From positions 1 to 64,000 of the forward strand of contig NZ_PCDP01000037.1 in assembly GCF_003240585.1 (NCBI RefSeq): a stretch of DNA of 64,000 bases, given 5' to 3'. The notes below the pieces were generated by a model that searched no databases, was not told the origin of the DNA, and saw nothing but the letters and a program-made list of their open reading frames with translations. This stretch comes from Arminella tubonensis (GTDB lineage: Bacteria > Pseudomonadota > Alphaproteobacteria > Rhizobiales > Rhizobiaceae). Shown here piece by piece: positions 1 to 8,185 of the stretch. Each line of letters opens with the position of its first letter. Position 1 is the first letter of the stretch. The position numbers and the translations under genes are program-made.

Positions 1-64
1 CGCCAGCCTCCTGCTCACGCAGCACACCGATGATCTGCTCTTCCGTAAATCTCTGCTTCTTCAT
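1..64 (-). CDS. IS3-family transposase OrfA, N-terminal fragment (continues past window)
   Basis: Reading leftward from an ATG at 64-62, the frame encodes MKKQRFTEEQIIGVLREQEA and then continues out of the window. This is the characteristic start of the helix-turn-helix OrfA of IS3-family elements, which binds the inverted repeats and is joined to OrfB by programmed frameshifting in the full element. Only 21 codons are visible, so whether the copy is intact cannot be judged. The reading direction, away from the insertion boundary at about 127, fits an element whose left end lies at 127. Confidence 0.75.
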   Translation of the reverse strand, partial: MKKQRFTEEQIIGVLREQEAG

Positions 65-127
65 TCGTCCGTCCTTCGTCAGGCCGAACTCTAATCAATT
101 TTGGAGGAAATTCGCAGTGGCAGGTCA
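1..127 (-). mobile_element. IS3-family insertion sequence, terminal fragment
   Basis: Read leftward, the segment starts at about 127 with TGACCTGCCACTG, a TGA...-type end as found in IS3-family elements. A transposase OrfA begins 63 bases further in. Only this end lies in the window; the rest of the element extends past base 1. It abuts the interior of a PIN-like gene, so the insertion truncated that gene. The exact boundary and target duplication cannot be fixed without the other end. Group assignment (IS407-like) rests on remembered OrfA similarity. Confidence 0.75.
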
Positions 128-539
128 CCAGATATCGGCCATTGCCGTGGAAAAATCCCAAGACGTTATATTGGTAACTGACGACGTCAAGGAGGACTGG
201 TGGCATTATGAGGGTAGCCGATTGGTCGGACCGCTTCCGGCGCTTCGTAAAGAATTTCTTGCCCTCACAGGACGATCGATTTGGCTTTATACGACAGAAG
301 GTTTTCTTAGAGCTGCAAAGGAATTTGTTAAGGTGGACATTAGTGCCGCGGCATTGAAAGAAGTATCTGCTGCGCTAAACATCCAGAGTCAGCAAAGGTT
401 TCAGCGCTACTTGAAGTTGACTACCGACAAGATAAGGCTCCCTCTTAAGTCCAAATTAGACGATGTGGAACGAGGGGAAGATAAGAAAAAAACGAACTTG
501 TCACTCAACGAAAATGAACAGGAAGACGAAGAGCAATAA
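128..539 (+). pseudogene. PIN-like domain protein (DUF4935/PIN_8 type), 5'-truncated by IS
   Basis: The open frame carries the C-terminal half of a PIN-like domain. It contains ILVTDDVKEDWW followed by a GPLPALRKEF segment, a pattern I associate with DUF4935/PIN_8 proteins, in which the acidic residues of the TDD motif belong to the presumed nuclease active site. The natural start and N-terminal half are missing because the IS end lies at about 127. An ATG at 30 inside the IS keeps the frame open and could give a hybrid protein with 33 foreign residues. The acidic tail (NENEQEDEEQ) ends one base before the next gene. Base composition is clearly more AT-rich than the rest of the window, which suggests acquired DNA. 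The function is probably lost. Confidence 0.6.
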
Positions 540-540
540 A

Positions 541-879
541 ATGGCGGTTCGAGCTTTTACCGAGAATCCCGAGGCGCTCTTATCCGCTATTAAGCGAAGC
601 ATTACTGATGGCAGAGTTACTGCGTGGAAACTCGATGAAGATGGTGATCTTACGCTTACTACTGAAACCTTCTTGAATCAGGCATGGATGCGACCTCGCG
701 TTCTTTCCGATCGTCTTCTGTTTAATATTATAGGCAAAAAAAACAAGGAGATGTCATCCAGTGTTTATGCCGTTTATCACGCTAGGTTGATTCAAATGCT
801 TCTGACATATTTCGACACGAGATTCAAAACAACTTCGGCAACGGCACTCCCAACATCTGGTGACAACATTCCCGTTTGA
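541..879 (+). CDS. hypothetical protein following the PIN-like gene
   Basis: A 112-residue protein that I do not recognise. The start at 541 is preferred over the longer in-frame start at 463. It follows the stop of the PIN-like gene by one base (TAA-A-ATG), and the region upstream of 541 in this frame is low-complexity Lys/Arg that overlaps the other gene. It has no signal peptide, no clear membrane segment and no cysteine motif. A helical centre (residues about 45-95) is followed by a Thr/Ser-rich tail. The tight coupling suggests that the two genes acted together before the IS insertion, for example as an accessory or antitoxin-like partner of the nuclease, but that is inference only. Composition is AT-rich like its neighbour. 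Confidence 0.5.
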   Translation: MAVRAFTENPEALLSAIKRSITDGRVTAWKLDEDGDLTLTTETFLNQAWMRPRVLSDRLLFNIIGKKNKEMSSSVYAVYHARLIQMLLTYFDTRFKTTSATALPTSGDNIPV

Positions 880-994
880 GCGGATAGCAGGATCATAAGC
901 CGCGACGTTGGCCCGTCATGGAAGGCAAAACCCAGCTTACCGCACGGCCCAACCGATCGAGCATCCCCACGCGCCCTCACCCCATACCCCTCCC

Positions 995-2107
995 TCAAGC
1001 AATCCGCCTCTCGCTCTGCGGATCAAAATAAACCGCCTTGTCCAAATTGAACGCCAGTCTCGCGTTCTGCCCGGGGACGATACGAACATCGGCTCGCAAA
1101 CGCGCCACGACTTCCTTGCCGCCGAGCTTCGTGACCGCGAAGGTGTCGGAGCCGGCGGGCTCGACGACGTCGATGAGGCAGTCGCCTTCGACAAGCTGGC
1201 GGGCATTGCGGTCGGCGCCGTCTGGATCGGTGAGCGCTTCCGGGCGTATCCCGAAGATGACCTGTTTCCCGGCATAGGGAGCAAGACTTTGCACCTGCGC
1301 AGCAGGCAGGCGGAGCGGTTCGGCGTCGGGTCGTGCCAACGAGACGTGGAGATCGTTGCCGGTGCCCTCGATCGTCGCTGTCAGAAGATTCATCGCAGGG
1401 GAACCCATGAAGTCGGCGACGAACAGATTGGTTGGGTTGTTGTAGATCTCGGCCGGCGTTCCGAATTGTTGCACCTCGCCGTCGCGCATGACCGCGATCT
1501 TCGTTGCAAGCGTCATCGCCTCTATCTGGTCGTGCGTGACGTAGACGATCGAGGTCCCCGTCGCCGCATGCAGGCGCTTGATTTCGATACGCATGTCGAC
1601 ACGAAGCTTCGCATCGAGATTGGACAGCGGCTCGTCGAAAAGGAACAGCTTCGGGTCCCGCACGAGTGCCCGTCCCATGGCGACGCGTTGCCGCTGGCCG
1701 CCCGAGAGCTGGCTCGGCTTGCGGTCCAGCAGATGGGTGATCTGCAGCACCTTGGCGACCTTGTCGATAGCCGTCTTGCGCTCGGCCACCGGCACGCCCC
1801 GCATCTCCATGCCGAACGAAATATTGCCGGCCACGGTCATGTTCGGATAGAGCGCATAGCTCTGGAACACCATGGCGATGTCGCGCTTGGAGGGATGCAG
1901 ATCGCCGATCGCCCGGCCGTCTACCCGGATGTCGCCTTCGCTGATCGTCTCGAGCCCGGCTATCGTGTTGAGCAAAGTCGACTTGCCGCAGCCAGATGGC
2001 CCGACGAGCACCAGAAAGCCACCCTTCTCCAGTTCGAGATCGATGCCCTTGAGGATTTCAAGCGACCCGAATCGCTTCCTGAGGCCGGTTATTTCTAGAA
2101 AAGCCAT
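995..2107 (-). CDS. sugar ABC transporter ATP-binding protein (MalK/UgpC family)
   Basis: Cytoplasmic ATPase subunit (370 aa) powering the importer encoded by the three genes upstream on the same strand. Walker A GPSGCGKST is at residues 36-44, the ABC signature LSGGQ at 134-138 and Walker B LFLFDEP at 154-160, followed by the H-loop in YVTHDQ. The C-terminal third (from about residue 240) is the regulatory TOBE/OB region typical of CUT1 sugar transporters (MalK, UgpC, GtsD). The start ATG lies three bases after the stop of the permease gene, so the pair is translationally linked. With binding protein, two permeases and ATPase in order, this is a complete CUT1 system whose binding protein points to glucose or mannose. 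Confidence 0.9.
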   Translation of the reverse strand: MAFLEITGLRKRFGSLEILKGIDLELEKGGFLVLVGPSGCGKSTLLNTIAGLETISEGDIRVDGRAIGDLHPSKRDIAMVFQSYALYPNMTVAGNISFGMEMRGVPVAERKTAIDKVAKVLQITHLLDRKPSQLSGGQRQRVAMGRALVRDPKLFLFDEPLSNLDAKLRVDMRIEIKRLHAATGTSIVYVTHDQIEAMTLATKIAVMRDGEVQQFGTPAEIYNNPTNLFVADFMGSPAMNLLTATIEGTGNDLHVSLARPDAEPLRLPAAQVQSLAPYAGKQVIFGIRPEALTDPDGADRNARQLVEGDCLIDVVEPAGSDTFAVTKLGGKEVVARLRADVRIVPGQNARLAFNLDKAVYFDPQSERRIA

Positions 2108-2110
2108 TGG

Positions 2111-3055
2111 TTATCCTTTGACGGCGCCGGCCATCAGCCCGCGTACGAAGTAGCGCCCTGCGACGATGTAGACGATAAGAGTGGGCATGGCGGCGATCAT
2201 CGCCGCTGCCATGTTGACGTTGTATTCGACGACGCCGGTAGACGTATTGACGACATTGTTGAGCGCGACCGTCATCGGCATGGACTCTCCGGTGCCGGCA
2301 TAGGCGGATGCGAACAGGAAGTCGTTCCAGATATTGGTAAACTGGTAGATGACAGTGACGACGATGATCGGCAGCGAATTCGGAAGCATGATGCGCCGGA
2401 AAATCTGGAAGAACCCCGCACCGTCGACCTGGGCGGCCCTCACCAGCTCGGTCGGAAACGCCTCGTAGAAATTCCGGAAGAACAGGGTGGTGAAGCCGAG
2501 GCCGTAGACCACGTGGACGAACACCAGGTTGACGGTGGGATTTCCGAAACCGAAGGAAAGACCGGTGGCGTTCTGGAGCGTCACGCCGAAGCGCCCGAGA
2601 CTGCCGAGGATCGTCGCCATCGGCAGCAGCACCGACTGGAACGGAATGAAACATGCAAACAGCATGAGACCGAAAATCAGGGTGTGGCCGGGAAAGCGCC
2701 ACTTGGTCAGCACATAGCCGTTGAGGGCGCCGAGCAGGGTCGAGATCAGCACCGCCGGAACCACCATCTTTATGGAATTCCAAAAATAGCCCTTGATGCC
2801 GGCGCAGGTCAGGCCGACGCAGGTCTCGCCCCAGGCCTTGATCCAGGGGTCGATGGTTGGCGCCGCCGGCAGCGAAAGCATATTGCCGTTCTGGATCTCG
2901 TCCATCGTCTTGAAAGAGGTGACGACCATGACGAAGAGCGGCATCAGGTAGACAATGGCGAACAATATCAGCAGGCCATAGATCACCACACGGTTGAGAA
3001 TTCTCACTCCGCTGGTGTGGCGCCCTGTGGCGCCAGGCGATATGGCGACGCTCAT
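2111..3055 (-). CDS. sugar ABC transporter permease (MalG-type)
   Basis: Inner-membrane permease of 314 residues with about six transmembrane segments, the first at residues 24-45. The cytoplasmic EAA loop, AAQVDGAGFFQIFRRIMLP, contacts the ATPase. The start chosen, MSVAISPG at 3055, overlaps the stop of the preceding permease gene by ATGA, which indicates coupled translation; a much longer open frame upstream is only an overlap with that gene. It belongs to the second (MalG/GtsC-like) permease class by its position after the first permease and by its C-terminal VRGLMAGAVKG ending. It acts as a heterodimer with the 3052-4005 product. Confidence 0.9.
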   Translation of the reverse strand: MSVAISPGATGRHTSGVRILNRVVIYGLLILFAIVYLMPLFVMVVTSFKTMDEIQNGNMLSLPAAPTIDPWIKAWGETCVGLTCAGIKGYFWNSIKMVVPAVLISTLLGALNGYVLTKWRFPGHTLIFGLMLFACFIPFQSVLLPMATILGSLGRFGVTLQNATGLSFGFGNPTVNLVFVHVVYGLGFTTLFFRNFYEAFPTELVRAAQVDGAGFFQIFRRIMLPNSLPIIVVTVIYQFTNIWNDFLFASAYAGTGESMPMTVALNNVVNTSTGVVEYNVNMAAAMIAAMPTLIVYIVAGRYFVRGLMAGAVKG

Positions 3056-4005
3056 CGTGATTTCTCCCGGAGCTCTGAATAGAGATAAGGCACGATGATT
3101 GCAGTGATCGTCATCAGCATGATGATCGCGCTGGCCGAACCGACCGCCATCTCGTTGCGCTTGAAGGTATATTCGTACATGAAGTTGGAGGGCAGCCAGG
3201 CGGAGCCGCCAGGCCCGCCGCTGGTCAGCGCCACCACCAGATCGTAGGATTTGATCGCCATGTGCGCGAGCACGATGAAAGCGGAGAGGAACACGGGCCG
3301 CAGCAGCGGAATGACGATGCGCCTGTAGAGCTGTACTGTCGTCGCGCCGTCTATCTGCGCCGCCTTCATGATTTCGCTGTCGATCCCACGCAGACCTGCC
3401 AGGAACATCGCCATGACGAAGCCGGAGGCTTGCCAGACGCCGGCGATCACGACCGTGTAGATGACGAAGTCCTTGTTCTTGATCCAGTCGAAATGGAAAC
3501 TCGTCCAGCCCCATTGATGCAGCGTCTGTTCGAGCCCGAGACCGGGATCGAGAAACCACTTCCAGGCAACGCCGGTCACGATGAACGAAAGCGCCATGGG
3601 ATAGAGGTAGATCGGGCGCAATATGCCCTCCCCGCGGATCTTCTGATCAAGCAGGATGGCGAGGAAAAGGCCAAGTGCCAGGCAGATGCCGACATAGAGA
3701 AAGCCGAAGATGGCCATGTTGGTGATCGAGGTGTACCAGCTCGACGGCGGATCGCTCTCGAATGTCCAGCCCCACAGCCGCTGATACGCGCGCGCGCCGG
3801 TCAGCGTATATGAGGGGAAGGTTTTTGAATTGGTGAAGGACAGGTAGCCGGTCCAGATGATGAAGCCGTAGACGAAAATGATCGTCACCAGGAAGCTCGG
3901 TGCGAGAACGATCTTTGGCAAGGCGTCCTGCAATCGGGAGCGGATCGAATATCGCTCGGCTCGCTCGGGCGTGAGGGTGACGTCGGGGGTCACAACGGTG
4001 CTCAT
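3052..4005 (-). CDS. sugar ABC transporter permease (MalF-type)
   Basis: Inner-membrane permease of 317 residues with about six transmembrane helices, the first at residues 30-50. It has the EAA-type loop KAAQIDGATTVQLYRRIVIP. The ATG at 4005 is chosen because GGGGAGGGG lies just upstream; an in-frame ATG at 4038 would overlap the intergenic hairpin region. It is the first of the two permeases and would pair with the MalG-type subunit. A 9-bp hairpin at 4043-4065 separates it from the binding-protein gene, a common arrangement that lets the binding protein be made in excess. Confidence 0.9.
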   Translation of the reverse strand: MSTVVTPDVTLTPERAERYSIRSRLQDALPKIVLAPSFLVTIIFVYGFIIWTGYLSFTNSKTFPSYTLTGARAYQRLWGWTFESDPPSSWYTSITNMAIFGFLYVGICLALGLFLAILLDQKIRGEGILRPIYLYPMALSFIVTGVAWKWFLDPGLGLEQTLHQWGWTSFHFDWIKNKDFVIYTVVIAGVWQASGFVMAMFLAGLRGIDSEIMKAAQIDGATTVQLYRRIVIPLLRPVFLSAFIVLAHMAIKSYDLVVALTSGGPGGSAWLPSNFMYEYTFKRNEMAVGSASAIIMLMTITAIIVPYLYSELREKSR

Positions 4006-4042
4006 GAAATCTACCCCTCCCCGGGGCTGGTCTGGCATAAAG

Positions 4043-4065
4043 CTCCCCCGCCTTATGCGGGGGAG
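4043..4065. promoter_or_regulatory. intercistronic stem-loop after binding-protein gene
   Basis: CTCCCCCGC and GCGGGGGAG form a perfect 9-bp stem around a 5-base loop. It lies between the binding-protein stop (4087) and the first permease. There is no T-run on the leftward transcript, so it is more likely an mRNA 3'-end stabiliser or partial attenuator than a full terminator. Confidence 0.6.
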
Positions 4066-4086
4066 ACACTAAGCTTTCAGAGATGC

Positions 4087-5346
4087 TTACTTGGCGTCGT
4101 TGATTGCCTTGACGAGCTCGACCACGGCCTGATCGGACGACTTGATCTGTCCGTGAACGAACTTCGACACGACGTCCTTGTAGGCGTTGGCAACTGCCGG
4201 AGGAGCGCCATAGCCCTGGGCGAGCGAACCGAACAGCGTGCCGCCGTCGTTCGCAGCCTTCAGATCGGCGATGCCCTTCTTGCCGCAAGCATCGAAGGCC
4301 GTATCCGGAACGTCTGTCCGGGCAGGTACCGATCCCTTGACGACGTTGAATGCCGACTGGAAGCTCTTCGAGAGCGTTGCGGTTGCCAGCGCGACCTGAG
4401 CGGCCTTGCGGTCGTTCGGAACGTTGAACATGCCGAACATATCCGAATTGTAGATCACGCTGCCTTCAGTGCCCGGGAAGCGGTAGCAAAGGAAATCCTT
4501 GTTCGGAGTCTTCTTTGCAGCAACGAATTCACCCTTCGCCCAATCGCCCATTACCTGGACGAGAGCGTCGCCCTTGATGACCATGGCGGTCGCAAGGTTC
4601 CAGTCACGGCCGGAGAAATTCGGGTCGACGTACTTGATGATCTTGGCAAGGTTGTCGAACGACTTCTTCATCGTGTCGGATTTCAGCGAGTCCTCATCGA
4701 GGTCGTTGAAGGCCTTCTTGTAGAACTCAGGTCCGCCCGTCGACAGGACGATCGAGTCGAACATCGTGGCTTCCTGCCAGTTCTGGCCGCCCAATGCCAG
4801 CGGAACGACGCCCGCAGCCTTGGCCTTGTCCAAAAGCGCAATCAGGTCGTCGAAGGTCTTCGGCTGCTTACCGCCGATCTTGTCCATGACAGCCTTGTTG
4901 ATCCACAGCCAGTTGACGGAGTGGACGTTGACCGGAGCCGCGACCCACTTGCCTTCATAAACCGAGAACTTCTGCAGAGCCGCCGGAACAGACTTGTCCC
5001 AGCCTTCCTTCTTCGCAGTTTCCGTCAGGTCGCCCATGACGCCGGCCTGCGCGTAGTCCAGCACAGTGTAGCCAAGCATCTGGGACGCTGTCGGATAAGT
5101 TCCCGCAGCCACCATCGCCTTGAGCGCCGTCATGGCAGCATCGCCGCCGCCACCTGCTACAGGCACGTCCTTCCAGGCATAGCCTTCCTTGGCAAGATCG
5201 CCCTTCAGCACGTTGAGCGCCGCAGCTTCGCCACCTGACGTCCACCAATGAAGCATCTGAACTTCTTTGACGTCAGCGGCACGGGCTGCTCCGCAGCCTG
5301 CTACCATCAGTGCTGCCACTGCCGTCGTCATCATAAACTTGCGCAT
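4087..5346 (-). CDS. periplasmic sugar-binding protein, glucose/mannose type (GtsA-like)
   Basis: Extracytoplasmic solute-binding protein of 419 residues with a signal peptide (residues 1-23, cleavage after ARA). The mature start VKEVQMLHWWTSGGEAAAL, the AGGGGDAAM segment, the PVNVHSVNWLWIN segment and the GRDWNLATAMVIKG region match what I recall of the glucose-binding GtsA family of Pseudomonas and Thermus. The substrate is therefore probably glucose or mannose, or a close relative such as an anhydro-sugar. GGGGAGG lies in front of the ATG. It is first in the leftward operon and faces a LacI gene across a 340-bp region with two LacI-type palindromes. Substrate identity is inference from family similarity. 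Confidence 0.88.
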   Translation of the reverse strand: MRKFMMTTAVAALMVAGCGAARAADVKEVQMLHWWTSGGEAAALNVLKGDLAKEGYAWKDVPVAGGGGDAAMTALKAMVAAGTYPTASQMLGYTVLDYAQAGVMGDLTETAKKEGWDKSVPAALQKFSVYEGKWVAAPVNVHSVNWLWINKAVMDKIGGKQPKTFDDLIALLDKAKAAGVVPLALGGQNWQEATMFDSIVLSTGGPEFYKKAFNDLDEDSLKSDTMKKSFDNLAKIIKYVDPNFSGRDWNLATAMVIKGDALVQVMGDWAKGEFVAAKKTPNKDFLCYRFPGTEGSVIYNSDMFGMFNVPNDRKAAQVALATATLSKSFQSAFNVVKGSVPARTDVPDTAFDACGKKGIADLKAANDGGTLFGSLAQGYGAPPAVANAYKDVVSKFVHGQIKSSDQAVVELVKAINDAK

Positions 5347-5458
5347 CGTATCCTCCCCGGTTGCAAGTCGTTGAAGCGGAAGCTCCTCCTCCGCTTTTAA
5401 ATGCCATCCCGCCCCAGGCGGGTCGCAAATCTCAATGCGGTGCTTTTCACCGCGCGTT

Positions 5459-5476
5459 ATTTAAAACGTTATAAAT
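5459..5476. promoter_or_regulatory. LacI-type operator candidate (ATTTAAAAC/GTTATAAAT)
   Basis: An 18-bp palindrome centred on CG in which the two 9-bp halves differ at one position. A central CpG within an even-length dyad is the usual form of LacI-family operators. It lies 113 bp upstream of the binding-protein start, so binding there would control the leftward operon. The likely ligand is the adjacent LacI protein (5687-6739). Confidence 0.5.
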
Positions 5477-5602
5477 TGTGTGAAGTCAAGCACCCCCAAA
5501 GGCCTCAGATACACCCTCGAATGGTTTAGACAAGCCATTGTTTACATTGCCATTCGCTAACTCTATCAATTCCCTCTCGCTGAGCAAAGACCATGTTCAA
5601 TG

Positions 5603-5620
5603 GTGAATAAACGTTTTCAC
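5603..5620. promoter_or_regulatory. second LacI-type operator candidate near lacI start
   Basis: GTGAATAAACGTTTTCAC contains the central palindrome AAACGTTT flanked by GTGAA and TTCAC, imperfectly spaced. It is about 70 bp upstream of the lacI start and would suit autoregulation. Weaker than the site at 5459. Confidence 0.35.
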
Positions 5621-5686
5621 AAACACATTGCGCATCCTCACGTAAGCGGCTAAAAATGCCCATCCTCATGGGCACCGAGTATTGAA

Positions 5687-6739
5687 TTGAAAGACACCCC
5701 CAACACCTCGCCGCGCCCTATCCCGAAAAGCGGCAAGCCGACGCTTCGAACGATTGCCGAAATGACCGGCTTCGCAGTAACCACCGTGTCCCGCGCCCTC
5801 GGCAACGCCCCCCAGATATCGCTCGAAACCCGCAAGCATATCCATGAGGTCGCCGCAAGAATAGGCTACCTGCCGGATCGCGCTGCGCAGCGCCTGAAGA
5901 CAGGCAGGACCAATGTCATAAGCGTCCTTCTCGACCCGCACGAGGAAATCCTTGGCTATGGGATTTCGCTTATGCACGGGCTCGCCAAGGCGCTGAAGGA
6001 CACGCCATATCACCTGATCGTCACGCCGAACTTCATCAATGGCAGCAATATCGACGCCGTGCGCTACATCGTCCGCAACGGCATGGCCGACGGAATGATC
6101 TTCTCCCGCACGGAGCCCTTCGACCCACGCGTCCGTCTCCTGCTGGAAAAGGGATTTCCCTTCGTTACCCATGGCAGGACCGAGTTCACCACCGAGCATC
6201 CCTATGTCGACTATGACAATTTCAGCTTTGCCTACGAGGCCACCAAGTGGCTGATCCTTCGTGGTCGGCGCAAGCCGATGATCATACTGCCTCCAAAGCG
6301 CCTCACCTTCTCGCAACACCTGCTGCACGGCTTCATGACTGCCGTCCGCGAGGCCGGCGTTGCCTACGAAATACCCGACGACATCGACCTCGACTGTCCC
6401 GTCGACCGGATCCGCGACTACATAAGCCGCCGCGGGGGCCAGGCTGACGCTCCCGACGGCTTTGCCTGCGGTGGAGAGGTCTCGGCTCTGGCGACGATTA
6501 CCGGCATGAGCGACAACGGCCTGACGCTCGGCAAGGAATACGACGTTGTTGCCAAGCGAACCTCGAAACTGCTCAGCCAGATCCAGCCCAAGGTCGAGAC
6601 GATCTACGAAGATCTGACCGACACGGGGGAGCAGATGGGACGCCTTCTGCTGGCCCGGATTGCCGGCGACGAGACGGCCGATATGCAGGTTTTGCTGAAG
6701 CCTCAATTTAACTTCCCAATGCTGGCTGACGCGGGTTAA
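5687..6739 (+). CDS. LacI-family transcriptional regulator
   Basis: Repressor of 350 residues. An N-terminal extension of about 18 residues precedes the helix-turn-helix (LRTIAEMTGFAVTTVSRAL, about 21-39), with the hinge helix near YLPDRAAQRLKTGRT and a periplasmic-binding-like effector domain from about residue 75. The start is TTG at 5687; in-frame TAA at 5651 limits the frame and no ATG lies between. It is divergent from the glucose-type ABC operon and the most likely regulator of it. It resembles the AglR-type LacI regulators of alpha-glucoside systems, but the effector is not known. Confidence 0.85.
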   Translation: MKDTPNTSPRPIPKSGKPTLRTIAEMTGFAVTTVSRALGNAPQISLETRKHIHEVAARIGYLPDRAAQRLKTGRTNVISVLLDPHEEILGYGISLMHGLAKALKDTPYHLIVTPNFINGSNIDAVRYIVRNGMADGMIFSRTEPFDPRVRLLLEKGFPFVTHGRTEFTTEHPYVDYDNFSFAYEATKWLILRGRRKPMIILPPKRLTFSQHLLHGFMTAVREAGVAYEIPDDIDLDCPVDRIRDYISRRGGQADAPDGFACGGEVSALATITGMSDNGLTLGKEYDVVAKRTSKLLSQIQPKVETIYEDLTDTGEQMGRLLLARIAGDETADMQVLLKPQFNFPMLADAG

Positions 6740-6778
6740 TCGACTTTCCTTCGACTGAAGACCTGAGCTTCGGCCCGG

Positions 6779-7942
6779 CTATGCCACGCCGTAGAGCTCG
6801 GTCAGGGTTTTCATTCGGCGCGCGGCAAGCTCCGGCTTGTCGAGGACATTGGCCTTGTCGGCGAGCCTAAAGATATCGGTGTAGTGGATGAGGCCGCGCG
6901 CGGATTGCAGGCCGGCTGGCATTGAGAAATGAGACTGGTGCCCGTTCAACCAGGCAAGAAATACGACGCCTGCCTTGTAGTATTGCGTGGGCGTCTCGAA
7001 AATCTTCCGGGACAACGGCACGGTCGGCTCGATCAGCGACCGAAATGCGGCGACATCGCCGGCAGCAAGCGACACAAGGGCTTTCGAGGCGGACGGCGCG
7101 ACTGCATCGAAGATGCCGAGCAATGCGTGGCTATAGCGCGCGCCATCTCCCTCGATAAGCTCCGCATAATTGAAGTCGTCGCCGGTAAAGCACAAGATGC
7201 CTTCAGGAAGACGGTTGCGCAGCTGGACCTCTTTTGCGTTGTCGAGCAATGAAATCTTGATGCCTTCGACCTTGTCCGCATTTGAACCGATGATCGCAAG
7301 GACGCTGTCGAGGCACGCCTCAAAACCCTCACCGCCCCAATAGCCCGCAAGCTGAGGGTCGAACTTGTCGCCGAGCCAGTGAAGGACGACTTTTTCCTTC
7401 GCCTGCGAGAGAATGCGCCCATAGACCTTGGCGTAGTCGGCAGGCGAGCGGGCCAGTCGCGCAAGCGCCCGGCTCGCCATCATGATCGCCCGGCCACCAT
7501 GGCTCTCGACGAACTCGATCTGCGTCTCGTAAGCTCTGATGACGTCGTCCAAGGACCTCGCATCTGCAGGCGCAAGATGATCGGTGCCGGCGCCGCAGGC
7601 AAGGTCCGCGCCCGGGATGTCCCGCGCCGCCTGAAGCGAGCGGCGGATGAGTTCCTGCGCACCCGCCCAATCGAGCCCCATGCCGCGTTGCGCCGTATCC
7701 ATGGCTTCCGCAACTTTGAAACCCAAGCCCCAAAGGTGGCGACGAAACGCGATCGTCGCGTCCCAATCGATCGCAGGACGACCCCACGGATCCAAATCCC
7801 GCAGAGGATCGGAGACCACGTGGGCGGCTGCATAGGCAATGCGATTGAATTTCGGCGGGCTGGCAGGACGCTCGATCGGCTGGCCGGACAGGCGGTATTG
7901 CTCAACGCTACCGTCGGCTTTGGGCAGCTGCAACGTGATCAT
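6779..7942 (-). CDS. DUF993 family protein (dihydrodipicolinate-synthase-like TIM barrel)
   Basis: A 387-residue cytoplasmic protein of the DUF993 family, which is related to dihydrodipicolinate synthase/N-acetylneuraminate lyase-type class I aldolases. The segment DKVEGIKISLLD supplies a lysine in the position expected for a Schiff base. The start MITLQLPK at 7942 follows GGAGGAG, so the upstream in-frame ATG at 7993 is rejected; that ATG also falls inside the operator palindrome. A carbon-carbon lyase or dehydratase role on a keto-acid sugar derivative fits the family fold, but I know of no assigned reaction. It is divergent from a LacI gene and shares its operator motif, so it belongs to the 8250-16704 pathway. 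Confidence 0.8.
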   Translation of the reverse strand: MITLQLPKADGSVEQYRLSGQPIERPASPPKFNRIAYAAAHVVSDPLRDLDPWGRPAIDWDATIAFRRHLWGLGFKVAEAMDTAQRGMGLDWAGAQELIRRSLQAARDIPGADLACGAGTDHLAPADARSLDDVIRAYETQIEFVESHGGRAIMMASRALARLARSPADYAKVYGRILSQAKEKVVLHWLGDKFDPQLAGYWGGEGFEACLDSVLAIIGSNADKVEGIKISLLDNAKEVQLRNRLPEGILCFTGDDFNYAELIEGDGARYSHALLGIFDAVAPSASKALVSLAAGDVAAFRSLIEPTVPLSRKIFETPTQYYKAGVVFLAWLNGHQSHFSMPAGLQSARGLIHYTDIFRLADKANVLDKPELAARRMKTLTELYGVA

Positions 7943-7978
7943 CGTGGTCTCCTCCAGTCGAATGACAATCTCCAATAA

Positions 7979-7996
7979 TTTAGATCGTTCCAAATT
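7979..7996. promoter_or_regulatory. LacI-type operator copy 1, in front of DUF993 gene
   Basis: TTTAGATCGTTCCAAATT contains the dyad TNGATCGTTCCAA, the same core as at 8194-8210. It lies 37 bp upstream of the DUF993 start, where a repressor would block leftward transcription. Confidence 0.6.
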
Positions 7997-8185
7997 TCAA
8001 GATGAATTATTCCGCCTTTACCGCTTCCCCAAAAATTGACGGCCTGATGTCGCCGAGAGAGTGATCGGTCCTATCTCTGCTAAAAACTACGCCAACAATT
8101 GAATTTTGCAAACTTTTCTGCGTCATCCGCGCCGTATTTTGCCCGCGATTCGAGGCAACAACACATTATTCCATTGCAACTTCGC

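Larger units (their letters stand above)
5347..5686. promoter_or_regulatory. divergent control region between glucose-type ABC operon and lacI
   Basis: This 340-bp AT-rich region holds no gene. It must contain the leftward promoter of the binding-protein gene and the rightward promoter of lacI. Two LacI-family-like palindromes are annotated separately (5459-5476 and 5603-5620). A weak hairpin (AAGCGGA/TCCGCTT, about 5374-5396) lies in the leader of the binding-protein mRNA. Promoter boxes were not assigned with confidence. Confidence 0.6.

Noticed and set aside
463..540. Upstream in-frame start for the small protein at 541-879
   Set aside because: Would add a Lys/Arg-rich tail overlapping the PIN-like gene; the coupled ATG at 541 is a better start.
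907..953. Inverted repeat GTTGGCCCGT...ACGGCCCAAC resembling an integron attC end or a terminator
   Set aside because: One mismatch, a 27-base loop and no T-run or integrase nearby; too weak to name.
908..2098. A 396-codon rightward open frame opposite the first ABC ATPase gene
   Set aside because: Antisense to a complete ABC ATPase with all nucleotide-binding motifs; no ribosome site.
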